A stretch of DNA of 64,000 nucleotides from Bathynomus jamesi (GCA_023014485.1 JAJOZX010003213.1:281501-345500); one strand, 5' to 3'. Counted from the stretch's first letter, positions 44,759-56,126 are shown. Numbers and translations: made by a program. The notes: a model not told the origin generated them from the letters alone.

Positions 44759-45637
44759 TGTAATAAAAAAATCCGATCCCACTTCTGACACCAGTTTGTA
44801 ATAAAAAATTGTCCGTTATCAGGGAGACGGACCCTTATTACAAATTGTTTTTTCTCGAACACTGCTAAGGCTCGATGAGTAAATTAAAGTTATAATAAAT
44901 CTTTCTTTAAGTTAGTGACCCTCTGCGTGAATTCTTTATCCTCCGCTTACTTCTGTATCCCCGATTTTAGTGTTTAGTTCATAATGAAATAGTTTGTTTG
45001 AATAGCTTTTAATCAATAAATTGAAGTCACATTTGGCTACAAGTTCAATCTCAAATTCGAAATATAATACGGTTAAGTTCAGGTTTTTTCTTCAACTACT
45101 CTTAACATTAATTAAATAATTTAAGATCTATCGTTGCCCGTCCACTACATCCCTCGCAGTAGTTTAGGTTAACGGCTCTCAATATTCTCTCATAAACTCA
45201 AAATTCTCTCGTAACTCTGTCTCAAACTCAAATCTCACACAATAACTCGATTTTAGTCTTTAACGAGCAAACCCTCTCAAAGGCCTACTCGGAGAATTAC
45301 CAGATCGCCACCCGGCCTATCACTCATTCCCGACGAAGCGCAAGATATCTTCTGGGTTTTTTCCCCGCATCTGTTTTCGTACTCCATCCTTCCTACGTCA
45401 GAGTTCAACGCGCGCCGAGGCGAGCCCAATCAAGGGAGACTAATTTGTGGGGGAGAGCGCAACTTAGGGGTTTGCGTCCCGTTGATGCGCTGTTCAAGCA
45501 TTTAAGAACAAAGAAAAACAGGGTGGGGAGCGTCGCACGAGTCGATGAGGGCACTCGAGGTTTATCTCAAGGGCTGTTTTAAATATTGAAGATAAAACAT
45601 GGGGTATTATGGGGAATCAAGTGGCTTGTGTATAACA
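44759..45637 (-). repeat. 3' LTR of Gypsy-type element
   Basis: 879 bp, nearly identical to 53872-54757. On its right side (upstream in element sense) GAAGGAACGAA on the minus strand may be the polypurine tract, followed by an A/T run at 45650-45671. Confidence 0.82.
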
Positions 45638-46036
45638 AATTCGTTCCTTCAAAAAAAAAAAAAAAAAAAAAGTATTGAGTCCCTGAGGGAACTTGAGGCC
45701 GAACGAAGGACTCCAATGGTCCGTGAATACGGAAAGATAAATGCTCCGTGAGAGGAAATGATTCGTAGTGGAGAGGCAATTCTCAAAACACGAATTTAAT
45801 TTACTTAGGTCTATCCAGATACGTGAGAACTCGTAGTTACAATGAAAATATGAGAAATTTAATCGAACATTAACCTAGTTAAGCTTGCTTACTATTTATA
45901 AATAAATTGAAAGTTGTCAAATCAATAAGCTAAAAATTAAATTTACATAATAAATACCGTGAGTCAAACAACATATACTGATTTATTCTGAAATTACATT
46001 CATAGAATAAATACCGTGAGTACTGAAAGTCGTGAT

Positions 46037-46578
46037 CCGACAATTCAGCGCAGGACAATTCAGCGCCGACAATTCAGCGCCGACAATTCAGCGCCGACAA
46101 TTCACCGCAAGACAATTCAGCGCAAAGACAATTCAGCGCAAGACAATTCAGCGCAAGACAATTCAGCGCGAAAATACCAACAAAGAAGAAGAAAGAACAA
46201 ATCCAGAAGGAAGAGAGGCTTGCAACTGTTAGGTTAGGTTAGGTTAGGTTAGGTTAGGTTTCTAGTTTTTGAAATAAAATCTTAATTTTAACAATTCTAA
46301 CAAATTTTGTTTTTTTAAATAAAATTTTAATAATTATACTCCTTTGAATTTTATCTCCGATTTGTCACTCCGTTATGTCACTCCTTCGTTACGGTATTTA
46401 TGTCACTCCTTTGAACTGTCACTCCTTCGATACAGACCCAATTTAGCATATATATAAATATACAAATTTTTCTCTTTTTTATTTATTGCGATTTATTTTT
46501 ATTATTTTTAACTAAACTTTTAACTGTACTGACTTGCGCTGAATTGTCGGCGCTGAATTGCCCTGCGCTGAATTGTCG
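46037..46578. mobile_element. non-autonomous element with composite TIRs of GACAATTCAGCGC units
   Basis: The left end carries about eight units of GACAATTCAGCGC (46037-46170); the right end three in inverse orientation (46535-46578). The outer 44 bp of both ends match almost perfectly (CCGACAATTCAGCGCAGG...). The interior has six TTAGG-type units at 46229-46258 and repeated GTCACTCCTT motifs (46365-46430) but no ORF with sense. It shares the construction principle of the MULE at 37397. Confidence 0.75.
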
Positions 46579-46589
46579 GTACTCCACTG

Positions 46590-47700
46590 AAAGTATGCAT
46601 CTTAAATATATGTGGGAACAAGGGTTGAAAATGTTTGTTTACTCACCGCATAACCGACATATAATCAAGGAAAGGGTAGGTTTAAGAAGAGAAATACATA
46701 GCAAGAAGATCACATTATACGGAGAAATTTTTATTTCTGAATGCCTTATAAGGGCAACGCCCTTCTCTAAATTAAATAATCCGATGTGGAAACGGATCAG
46801 CCTTCAATATAGTGTAATTTTCCTTTATGTTAACATCATGAAAAATGCGTCTACCGGTTTAGGACGACTAATTCTTGTAACTTGGGGTGAAAAGTGCTTT
46901 CTTTAGGAGGAATAATTCGTACGACGAGTCGCCTAACGACTTTTATAGTTTTCCAAAGGGATAACTAAATTAAATTTTCATAAATCTCATAAAGTTCAGA
47001 AATTTTATAAGTAAAAATGGAAAAAATCTTTTTTTTCTTTTTTCTATACTAAAATTTGCATACTCAACCGAAAGACGAAAGCCTACATTCCGAGGGCCTA
47101 CTTTATTAGTTAACTGAATGAAATTATATGAATTTATATTTTGCAGTATAATTTAGTTATCAGGTACGGTCAGCAATTAGTTCGAATGCAAGCTTTATCC
47201 GCATCGTCAGCGCAAAAACAAGTTGGTCAGCATCTGATCTCTATTTACAGAAAGTTGCTTTCAAGAGACAACTTTCGCAATATCGCTTTATGACACAAAA
47301 TGATATCATAATGGTTTTATAAGTTAATATGCTTTTAAAATAAATAAAGGAAAGCGATATAGCAGGGAGAAAATTTGAAATACACAGACGGAGAAACTTA
47401 TTAGTTGCATAAAGAGAGGTCATTTCAGTAAGGCTCGTAAATCGAACCTGTATTGCTAATTATTTATTTATTAAGCACTGTTCACTGAAGGAAACTTCAA
47501 TGATTTAATTTACATAAGCACTTATCACTAATTGTCAGTTAGTTACGCACTAACTACCGAATGAAGTTATTACTTTAGCAATTCAATTCTACCATGTAAA
47601 TTTAATTCAATAAATTAAACTACCTTCATTCGGTCGTTTTTTCGTAAGTATTAAAAATGGGGGAAAACACAAAGGACCAAACGGGGGAAACTGTTGAGGT
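46590..47700. other. Gypsy-type interior, no recognisable gene
   Basis: AT-rich sequence with one 120-codon ORF (46544-46906) lacking any known motif and starting in the adjacent transposon. Probably decayed 3' region of the LTR element. Confidence 0.35.
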
Positions 47701-47701
47701 C

Positions 47702-48366
47702 TCAATTACGGGAATAACCCACTTCCTCGTAGTCAACGTTAGGTACTGATTCTGGGGTCCAGTATGACCGGACAGTGCTCGGACTCACTGGCTCAAAACG
47801 AAGTCGGTGAGGGGGGCTTTGAGGGGGCGTAGGTGATCGGTTATGGGAATTTCTTCCGGAGGGCCAGGGGACTGGATTTCCGACCTGGCAGTCGGCACCG
47901 GCGGAGGATTTCGGCGACAGCACCGTCTCTTCCAGATCGCAATTCCGATGACTGCTATTCCCGACGCGAGACAGGGTGAGGGTGGCGTTGGATACGGTGG
48001 AGGACATTCTTTCTTCCGATTTCTTTAGGGCGACCCTGCGCAGGTACCGGGTTACATCCTGAAGGTCTATTCCCTTAGACAGGGAAGCGTTGAAGTGGTG
48101 AAGGGCCTCCTTCGTAAATGAGGAGTTCACGATATACGTGATCTCGAAATCAAGAGGGGGTTCAGGATCAGCAAGTTTCGGTAGTTGGGCTTCAAACTGA
48201 GACGTGCGCTGAAAGTGTACGTGGGGCCTTGCAGAATTAGGGAGCCCATTGGTTGGAAAGGGACTCCGTGATTTGAGAAGGTTTGCGCCCCAACGTGTAT
48301 GGCGCATGAGGTTAAGAGGACGGGGATCATGATTAATTCAGGAGCAATTTCGTTAAGACAAAACAA
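47702..48366 (-). pseudogene. possible env-like third ORF of the Gypsy-type element
   Basis: The first frame from 48366 contains a hydrophobic leader (IPVLLTSCAIHVGAQ) that resembles a signal peptide. A second frame covers 48307-47702 with NSS and NAS sites and a Pro/Ser-rich end. Position (after pol, before the 3' LTR) and the leader suggest an env-like gene broken by a frameshift near 48200. No transmembrane anchor is seen. I do not recognise a specific env family. Confidence 0.3.
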
Positions 48367-48734
48367 AAATATTTTATATGAGCAATGATAAACAAGAAAA
48401 TTTCTTCTCTCGAAATCTTAATGAATTCTTTTTTATAAATTTTCCACTCGATTCCCTTAAGCTCAAGGAATTTAAAGAGAGCTGATTCGGACGCGTGAAA
48501 CATGCTATCTTGGCATTCACGCTAACCTCTTACTCATGAATATTTCCCCATTCAACTTCTGAGTCAGACGCCACGATATTAGAACGTGAAACATAATATA
48601 AAACATTTTATAAACGATATGTAGTAAATAACCTGAAAAATATATGCTATATGAAAAAGAAAATATGAAATACGTATAGTTATATGAACATTGTTAACTC
48701 CAAACCGGAATCATGCCTTTCAGTCAACTTTCCA

Positions 48735-50440
48735 AGGGGGGGTGGATTAATTTGATTGGAACAATTGGAATTGGACAATTGGAACGCATTATTGATTAAA
48801 AACTGTAAAAATGAAATAGCTACACCTTTATACTGGATATGGAGAAGATCCCTAGACACTGGGGAAATACCGAGCATCTTGAAAAGAGCAAACATTGTCC
48901 CTATATATAAAGGAGGGGACAGATCTCAAGCAAAGAACTATAGACCAGTGTCATTGACGTCCCACCTCACCAAAGTATTTGAAAGAATAGTTAGACAGAA
49001 AATTTATGATTTCCTGGAGACACGGGAAAGATTCAACGAAAATCAGCATGGATTCCGATCAGGTAGATCATGCCTATCACAACTAATAGAGCACTACAAC
49101 AATATCCTAGATGCATTGGAAGGCAATGACAACTACGATGTTATATACACAGATTTTGCTAAAGCTTTCGATAAATGTGACCATGGTATAATAGGACATA
49201 AAATTAAAGACATGGGAATAACAGGCAAAGTGGGAAAATGGATCTACAACTTCCTTAGTGATCGTCTGCAGGTCGTCAAAATTCAAGGTATATCATCACC
49301 AGAATCGGAAGTACGCAGCTCAGTACCACAAGGGACAGTACTGGCCCCACTCCTGTTCATTATCATGCTAACAGACATAGACAGCGGAGTAAACAGCAAT
49401 AGTATAGTAACATCCTTTGCAGACGATACAAAAATCAGCAGAAAAATCAGCGATGTACATGACGTGGAGGCCTTGCAGAGGGACACGAACAAATATACAA
49501 ATGGTCAGAAGACAACATGTCATTCAACGCCGAGAAATTTCAGCTCTTGAGATATGGTAGAAAAGAAGAACTTAAACAGACTGCATATTATGCTCCAGAT
49601 AGACAGGAAATTCAGAGAAGCATGAGAGCGATTGATCTCGGGATAATAATGACAGATGATGCGAAATTCGAAATACAAAATCAGATAGCGATAAATAAAG
49701 CAAAAAGAGTCGCCGGACAGGTTCTAAGAACGTTCAAGAGAAGGGACAGGACAGTAATGATTCCCCTGCTAAAAACACTGATTATACCAAAACTTGAATA
49801 CTGCTCAGTTTTGACTTCCCTATATAAAAAGGAAGAAACTAATAAACTAGAAGAAACGCAAAGGCATTTCACAGCCAAGATTGATGGCTGCAAAGAACTC
49901 AACTACTGGGAAAGACTACGTAAACTAAATCTGTACTCACTGGAAAGAAGAGAGAGGTACATCATAATCTACATATGGAAAATGATCGAAAAACTGGTAC
50001 CAAACCTAAAACTAAACCCAATTACCATTCAAACAACACTGGAAAATAGGAAAGGCAGAATGTGTAGTGTTCCCAAATTAAAAGCACGACAAGGGACCTC
50101 CTCAACCCTGAAGGAAAATAGCTTGGTTGTCAGGGGGCCAAGACTTTTCAACCAGCTTCCTAAGGACCTCAGAAACGTAACGGGGGTCAAAGTTGAAGTC
50201 TTCAAGAAAAGACTGGGTGCCTGGCTCAGGACAGTACCAGATGAGCCGGGCGTGCCTGGCTCAGGACAGTACCAGATGAGCCGGGCGTGCCTGGCTATGT
50301 ACGGTGGAGAGCGCAAGAAAGTAACTCGCTCCTCCACCAGGCCAGACCTAGAGGCGGGGCCACCAGCTTGACCTCCGTGTGAAGAGAGACCAACACACGA
50401 AACAACATAAGGTTCATAAGGTTCATAAGGTATATTAAAT
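48735..50440 (+). mobile_element. LINE 3, 5'-truncated
   Basis: It begins in the RT domain and ends with short 3' terminal repeats (AGGTTCATAAGGTTCATAAGG at 50411-50430), as in CR1-type elements. It is a different family from LINE 1/2, inserted antiparallel into the Gypsy-type element in the region where pol would lie. Confidence 0.78.
48756..50371 (+). pseudogene. LINE 3 reverse transcriptase
   Basis: Open frames 48756-49550 and 49517-50371. The first has IVPIYKGGDRSQAKNYRPVS, ENQHGFRSGRSC, YTDFAKAFDKCDHGI, SVPQGTVLAPLLF and SFADDTKIS (catalytic FADD). The second carries the thumb (LLKTLIIPKLEYCSVL) and C-terminus. One frameshift lies near 49530. A 35-bp tandem duplication at about 50220-50290 (GCCTGGCTCAGGACAGTACC twice) shifts the final codons. 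Confidence 0.82.
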
Positions 50441-50803
50441 GGTAAAAGATTTGTTAAAAGGAAAGAACATCTTTCTTGATTGTCTCGGGGAAGAGTTTAA
50501 CCCATTTGTTCCCTTTGGTTTAATTAGTTTGTTCGTGTTGTTTATTCGTTAAGCCGCCTTATAAACTTTAGCCGTAAAGGTCATTCTCCTAACCCAGCAA
50601 TCAGGACCTTTAAATGAGTTCTGGCGGTCTACCTGCGTGCGACCGCAGACTATCCGTTTCCTCGTACCGACTGTAGAAGCGGTGCGGTTCATTGGTTATC
50701 TCTTTTTTCCTTTTCGTTTCATCAATATAATTGCGTTTATTCTTCTGGCGTACGTAATTCATCTCGTTTGTTTCTTCTTCTTTGGTTGCAATTTCAGTCT
50801 CGT
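50441..50803 (-). other. Gypsy-type interior after protease
   Basis: Short open pieces on the minus strand show no RT, RNase H or integrase motif. The region is where pol should continue, so pol is deleted or too decayed to recognise. Confidence 0.35.
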
Positions 50804-51316
50804 TTAATTTTCTCTTCTTTTGTTCAATATAGCACTTAAGAGGGTTTTTTTTAATCTCCTCCTTTCTTCTGGGTCTAATTTAGGATTTTTTACAAATTCT
50901 TGTACTTCCCTTCTTTCCGGATCTGCAGACTCAGGGGGTAACGAGGGGTCACTCATCATTTCTCCGCCATCAATTTCCTCTGAAATTTCGTCTTCAAATA
51001 ATGTACGTTCCCGGCTTATAAGTCGATTAACTTCTCTTTCACTTACTTCTTGCTCCATTTCTTCGCTGTTGGAGGAGCATTCGTTCGGTGCGCTACAGGA
51101 TCTCTTCTCTTCACACTCGCAGTATCGTAAATTCTCTCCAGCCAGCTTTATTCCTGCTTTCTTAACTTTAGCTCTATCATGAGCAGATTCATTTCGCACG
51201 ATAACGGATACATTCTCTCCTTCGTTCGCGCAAACCAATTGCGGTTCTATACATTTATGCTCTGCGCTTATTTTCATTTTTATCTGTCCCATGTTGGTTA
51301 GGACTTCGTCATTCAC
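50804..51316 (-). pseudogene. Gypsy-type ORF segment after protease
   Basis: 170 open codons. The start (TNMGQIKMKIS) could be the second half of a retropepsin-like fold following the NSGA motif of the preceding ORF. The rest is acidic (EEISEEIDGGEMMSDPSLPP) and ends in basic RRRLKKTLLS. It is separated from the upstream ORF by a stop at about 51320. Confidence 0.4.
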
Positions 51317-51326
51317 AGCTTTACAA

Positions 51327-52373
51327 CTATGACGTAATTTCGACTTGGGGTCGAAATCTAACAGTGTCGATTGACCCTTCCCTTGCTAGACAGACATCGG
51401 CCCCTGAGTTCAAAAGTTCAGGGGATACCATGCGACCGTTTACATTCATTATTTGTTGCTCTGCATTCTCCCTCACGCAACTTTCGTTTATTTTTACCCT
51501 GGTCGATTCCCAGGGGCATTCATTCGAGGGAGCTACTTCATTTATGTCTCTTTCACTGAACATATTCATTTCCCGTATAGCCAATCCATCCGCGTCCATT
51601 ATCACGATATTTTCCTCACTCGTTTTTAATTCATTTTCGCAATTTTCATTTTTGTTCGCCGGATTCAAACTACTTCCGTTCCCACAATACAAACACGAGT
51701 CATTCTTCGTCACGTTATGTCTCATACTTACGTCACATGAACACATATTATACACTCCGTTTACCCATTTCATTTCCGTTGGGGGATCACTCTTCCTTTG
51801 GTCTATAGTGTTCTCATTTATCATACTCTCATCTAACTCGCTCTCAGGTTTTAATCCATGCATTCTTTCTATTTCTCTCTCGTTTAATTCGTACATTGCA
51901 TACATTTTTCTCGTATACACCGCTATCGTTTTCACAGCGTCTGTGTCCTCCGACTGAGGCTTTACCTCCGAGTCAAGGTCACTTTCCCTCCTTTCCTCGC
52001 ACTCGTTATCAGGTTTGCATGAGGCAGACTCCGCTCTCAAGGTCAGATTCTTCTGCAGACACGCTCCGTCCTCTCGCACCGTATATGCACTTTCAATATC
52101 ACTCGTTTCATAAACATTTAGACGCTCCTCTTTTGTATCATCATTTAGGCTGCGTTTTTCATTTCCTTCACTCATTTCATTCATCTCATTTGCTTCCTCG
52201 TTTCTGCATGTCGTCCTCTCTTTCTCATTCCATTCATTCATGTTCATTTTCTCACTTTTATCTCTTCTGTCCCAGTCCCTGCCTTCTTTTTCTTTTTTCT
52301 TTACCAATATCGGCTTCAATTCAAGTTCTTTTGTCTTGTGTGTTACTTTCCTCCTTACCAATATCGGCTTCAA
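51327..52373 (-). CDS. acidic ORF ending in a protease motif (Gypsy-type)
   Basis: An intact 348-aa frame, Glu/Asn/Met-rich and strongly charged (many NE, EM, ER runs). Cysteines occur in a CSCDVS and CLYCGNGSS cluster (about residues 215-240). Near the C-terminus ELLNSGADVCLA matches the retropepsin active-site block, with Asn instead of the catalytic Asp (AAC for GAC). Position after gag fits a gag-pro linker. The expanded acidic middle is not a domain I recognise. Confidence 0.5.
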   Translation of the reverse strand: MKPILVRRKVTHKTKELELKPILVKKKEKEGRDWDRRDKSEKMNMNEWNEKERTTCRNEEANEMNEMSEGNEKRSLNDDTKEERLNVYETSDIESAYTVREDGACLQKNLTLRAESASCKPDNECEERRESDLDSEVKPQSEDTDAVKTIAVYTRKMYAMYELNEREIERMHGLKPESELDESMINENTIDQRKSDPPTEMKWVNGVYNMCSCDVSMRHNVTKNDSCLYCGNGSSLNPANKNENCENELKTSEENIVIMDADGLAIREMNMFSERDINEVAPSNECPWESTRVKINESCVRENAEQQIMNVNGRMVSPELLNSGADVCLAREGSIDTVRFRPQVEITS

Positions 52374-53074
52374 TTCAAGTTCCTTTGTCTTGTCTTTGTC
52401 TTTGTCTTTGTCTCTTCCTCCTCCTTGAATGATGCTCGACGGGGGAAAGGGTCCCTTTCGTTTGAGGGTTTATTTCTTCGGGGCCACGGAGAATTATTTC
52501 GCCCTCTTTCCCTCTCTTTTTCTGGGCGTCTTTCGCGGTTAGGTTCTCTTTCGTTATCGTATCTCCAATATGGTGACGGACTTCGGTCCGTTCTTTGGTC
52601 GAGATACCTGCCTCCATTTCTGTTGGGGGAGGGGTAACTTCCGTTTCTTCTGTCGAAAGGGGAGTAGTCTCTGTCGTAAGGGGAACAGTCCCTTCTTCTT
52701 CGTTGTTCATAGGGCGACGGAGAGCGGTACCGATTCTCGTACCTGTTGTCGTATCTGGGGGGATTACCCTCATACCTGTTGTCGTATCTGGGGTTACCCT
52801 CATACCTGTTGTCGCACCTGGGGTTACCCTCATACCTGTTGTCGTGTCTGGGGTTACCCTCATACCTGTTATCGTATCTGGGGTTACCATAGTTATCTCT
52901 GTTTCTCTCATACGGCGAGAAGTTCCGTCTTCTCGAATATTCGGAAGGGGAAGAGTACCTACTTCCTCTTCTTTCGTGGTCTTCGTACCGTCGGCCTCCT
53001 CCTGGAGTCCATTCCCTCCGATAATCTCTCATTCTCTCGCCTATAGCTCTCATCCCTTTCACGCACCCTTTCAC
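52370..53074 (-). pseudogene. RY/RS-rich gag tail with tandem repeats (Gypsy-type)
   Basis: 234 codons very rich in Arg, Tyr, Asn and Asp, including five tandem NPRYDNRYEG-like 10-aa repeats (52745-52895) and RSPSP motifs. It overlaps gag (53792-52959) in another frame; the gag zinc knuckle is followed by RERDE-type coding, so the boundary is either a programmed shift or a lesion. Nucleic-acid binding or condensate-like behaviour is a guess from composition. Confidence 0.45.
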
Positions 53075-53792
53075 TCTCCTTCAATGTCTTCACTTCTTCA
53101 ATCAGGGGGCACTGCCTAGCTTTGTGTCCCCTCTCCTCACACAGAAGACATCGAGCGTGCTTATACCCGGCACTATTTGTATGGAATTTGGGTGCATTAC
53201 TAGTGTTATACGGGACAGTATTAACGTGTGGATCGGGGAGGCCTATATTGGGGAATACAAGTGAGGATATATTGGATAGAAAGGGGAAACATAGGGATGA
53301 GGGAGGTGGGTAGGGAGTGGTTGCTGATACATGGTTGGGACTGATTTCTTCTTGGCCAAGAGGCATGTTCTCGAATGAGATCGGCCAAAACTCGACCGAA
53401 TTTGAATCACAAAATTGTTCTGAAAATGGGTTCGGAACCGGATCAGTCTCAAACTCGAGTCTAGGGGAACCGATTGGAAGGAAAGGTATTCTATTTATAT
53501 CAAAATTTTGGGGAAAGAAATGAAGGTTTGATGGGGTTAATTTAGGGGAACTGCCCTCTATAGGGAGGCTCTCCACTCGTCCTCTGAAACCTCTCGCAAC
53601 ACAAGATGGGTCGCTTACCTCTCTTTCCGCGTTGGTGGGAAAGTTTACTCCTCCTGCCGCTCGGTGTCCAGTAGCAAGTTGCGATGTCGACTGGGCCTGA
53701 GCAGCAGCAGCCCACGCAGCGGTTATCGATCGTGTGACCCTCACGTTGTCGTTCGTCGCCGTCTGTTGCAAGCTGGTAGCCCTCATATACAC
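52959..53792 (-). CDS. gag-like protein with CCHC zinc knuckle (Gypsy-type)
   Basis: 277 aa starting MYMRATSLQQTATND, about 60 nt inside the PBS. Low-complexity Ala/Gln region, then Pro/Asn/Phe-rich region, then a CCHC knuckle CLLCEERGHKARQC (C-x2-C-x4-H-x4-C) and a charged RERDESYRRENER segment. There is no classical retrotransposon gag domain that I can recognise. Gag packages the element RNA. Confidence 0.6.
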   Translation of the reverse strand: MYMRATSLQQTATNDNVRVTRSITAAWAAAAQAQSTSQLATGHRAAGGVNFPTNAEREVSDPSCVARGFRGRVESLPIEGSSPKLTPSNLHFFPQNFDINRIPFLPIGSPRLEFETDPVPNPFSEQFCDSNSVEFWPISFENMPLGQEEISPNHVSATTPYPPPSSLCFPFLSNISSLVFPNIGLPDPHVNTVPYNTSNAPKFHTNSAGYKHARCLLCEERGHKARQCPLIEEVKTLKESERVRERDESYRRENERLSEGMDSRRRPTVRRPRKKRK

Positions 53793-53849
53793 ACTTGGAG
53801 AGCACTTTTTTTCACTTAGTTTTTTTAGGTGGGGGTATCAGAAAGGGAA

Positions 53850-53868
53850 GATCCCACTTCTGACACCA
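53850..53868 (-). promoter_or_regulatory. primer-binding site of Gypsy-type element
   Basis: Minus strand TGGTGTCAGAAGTGGGATC lies 3 nt from the LTR end. The same sequence is present a second time inside each LTR (53888-53906 and about 44773-44793). Confidence 0.7.
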
Positions 53869-53871
53869 GTT

Positions 53872-54756
53872 TGTAATAAAAAAATCCGATCCCACTTCTG
53901 ACACCAGTTTGTAATAAAAAATTGTCCGTTGTCAGGGAGACGGACCCTTATTACAAATTGTTTTTTCTCGAAGGTCACTGCTAAGGCTCGATGAGTAAAT
54001 TAGAGTTATAATAAATCTTTCTTTAAGTTAGTGACCCTCTGCGTGAATTCTTTATCCTCCGCTTACTTCTGTACCCCCGATTTTAGTGTTTATTTGATAA
54101 TGAAATAGTTTGTTTGAATAGCTTTTAATCAATAAATTGAAGTCACATTTGGCTACAAGTTCAATCTCAAATTCGAAATATGATACGGTCAAGTTCAGGT
54201 TTTTTCTTCAACTACTCTTAACATTAATTAAATAATTTAAGATCTATCGTTGCCCGTCCACTACATCCCTCGCAGTAGTTTAGGTTAACGGCTCTCAATA
54301 TTCTCTCATAAACTCAAAATTCTCTCGTAACTCTATGTCTGAAACTCAAATCTCACACAATAACTCTCGATTTTAGTCTTTAACGAGCAAACCCTCTCAA
54401 AGGCCTACTCGGAGAATTACCAGATCGCCACCCGACCTATCACTCATTCCCGACGAAGCGCAAGATATCTTCTCCCGGGTTTTTTCCCAGCATCTGTTTT
54501 CGTACTCCATCCCTCCTACGTCAGAGTCCAACGCGCGCCGAGGCGAGCCCAATCAAGGGAGACTAATTTGTGGGGGAGAGCGCAACATAGGGGTTTGCGT
54601 CCCGTTGATGCGCTGTTCAAGCATTTAAGAACAAAGAAAAAAAGGAGGGGAGCGTCGCACGAGTCGATGAGGACACTCGAGGTTTATCTCAAGGGTTGTT
54701 TTAAATATTGAAGATAAAACATGGGGTATTATGGGGAATCAAGTGGCTTGTGTATA

Positions 54757-54757
<1 letters not shown>
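53872..54757 (-). repeat. 5' LTR of Gypsy-type element
   Basis: About 886 bp with the same layout as 44759-45637, including the internal PBS copy. The right end merges into a (TA)n/(TG)n tract (54757-54892). Confidence 0.8.
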
Positions 54758-54802
<45 letters not shown>

Positions 54803-54827
54803 ATGTATATATATATATATGTATATA

Positions 54828-54860
<33 letters not shown>

Positions 54861-54893
54861 GTGTGTGTGTATATATGTATATATATGTATATA

Positions 54894-56126
54894 CAGTGTT
54901 GGGCACTAAAGCGTTAATCCGATAACAGTTAATTAACGAAGTTAACTTTTTTTAACGGACTATTAACAGAAGTTAATTTCCATTTATCGTTATCGGACCA
55001 GTTAACTTCCGATAACTCGATATTTAGTCTGTTAAAGTCCGTTAACACGTTAACTGCGAGGAGTCATTCACGGAAGATCACCGCTCCGCGAATGAATTCA
55101 AACCGCCATAACTTCAGTCTGCTTCCAGATCTCGCAAGGGGAGGTTGTGCGCTTTTTATTGAAGGTAAGAAGGTTCTTTTAACGTTAGTAAAAGTCCTAT
55201 AATATTATATATATATTAATACGTATGGAGATACGTATGGTAAAATGTACGGTTGAGAAAAATTAATTTATAGTAATGACTAATGAATAAGTATTTTTAC
55301 ACTGCGTTAGTAAATCTCTAAAAAAGTATATATAGTATGTAAAATTTGAATAATAGTTTTTATTCACTGATTGTAATATTGTCGTCGAATTAAATAACAA
55401 TTGCGTATATTACATAGACAAAATATTTTATGGACAAAATAATTTATGGACAAAGTATTTTTATTTTATAGACTAAATAATTCATAGATAAAATATTTTA
55501 TACATAAAATAATTACATAGAGAAAAATTACTTCTATTGAAAATTCACAGAAAAAGGTTAAGTAAAATAAAATATTTTATATAACGTAATATTATATATT
55601 ATATATTATAATATTATTATAATTAATGTTATTTTGAATTAATTTTGCTATTTTGTTTGAATTAATATTTTATTAGTTTAGTTACATATTTTATACGATG
55701 ATATTTTACTTTTTTTAGGTTCTTCTGTATTATCGTCAACTAGACAGCGTTCAGTTCTCTCTTAACAAGCATTCTCTACAACTTTTAAACTTCAACCATG
55801 GAGCGCCAAGAAGAAGTTCTCGACATTGAAATCGCCTCTGTCTCAGGCACTTCTGAGTCTCAGTCTGACCAGAACTTGATAAAAATACAGTTAAATACCT
55901 ATTTATTGTTGGATTTTGCATAAATAAACATTTTCTATGAGTTTTAAAGCTTTTTTCGTTGATTTTTTTAAATGTTAGTAAAGAAATAGTTATCGTTAAC
56001 GGATTATCGTTAACTTCCGTTAACTTTGTCGTAAAATTATCGGATTATCGTTATCGGAGTTAAAAATTGGGGTTAACGGATTATCGTTATCGAAGTTAAC
56101 TTTTTGGTTAACGGTGCCCACCACTG
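54894..56126 (+). mobile_element. non-autonomous hAT element
   Basis: 1233 bp. The ends CAGTGTTGGGCACT and (reverse) CAGTGGTGGGCACC are hAT TIRs, with perfect 8-bp target duplications TGTATATA (54886-54893, 56127-56134). Subterminal regions are dense in GTTAACGGATTATCG motifs. At 55798 an ATG opens a short frame (MERQEEVLDIEIASVSGTS) after an intron-like acceptor TTTTTTTAG at 55719; this looks like the 5' piece of a transposase gene, the rest deleted. Confidence 0.85.

Larger units (their letters stand above)
44759..54757 (-). mobile_element. Ty3/Gypsy-type LTR retrotransposon, degenerate, 10 kb
   Basis: Two LTRs of about 880 bp (44759-45637 and 53872-54757) begin TGTAATAAAA on the plus strand. 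The element reads on the minus strand: the right LTR is 5'. A PBS TGGTGTCAGAAGTGGGATC lies 3 nt inside it (53868-53850), typical for Ty3/Gypsy. It is followed by a zinc-knuckle gag, a protease remnant, loss of RT/RNase H/IN, an env-like remnant and a purine tract before the left LTR. LINE 3 (48735-50440) and a composite-TIR element (46037-46578) have inserted. Flanks are TA microsatellite, so no target duplication is visible. Confidence 0.82.

Noticed and set aside
44500..44788. Tyr/Ile-rich ORFs in 44500-44788, 54708-54917 and 57421-57700
   Set aside because: Pure microsatellite translations.
46035..46175. CRISPR-like array
   Set aside because: Short direct repeats without regular spacers, in a eukaryotic transposon end.
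46016..46237. Gln/Ser/Ala/Asp-rich repetitive ORFs
   Set aside because: They are translations of the GACAATTCAGCGC tandem units of a transposon end.
51364..51957. Plus-strand ORFs of up to 197 codons at 51364-53119
   Set aside because: Mirror frames of the minus-strand gag-pro region; hydrophobic Ser/Phe-rich composition is typical of antisense of charged coding sequence.
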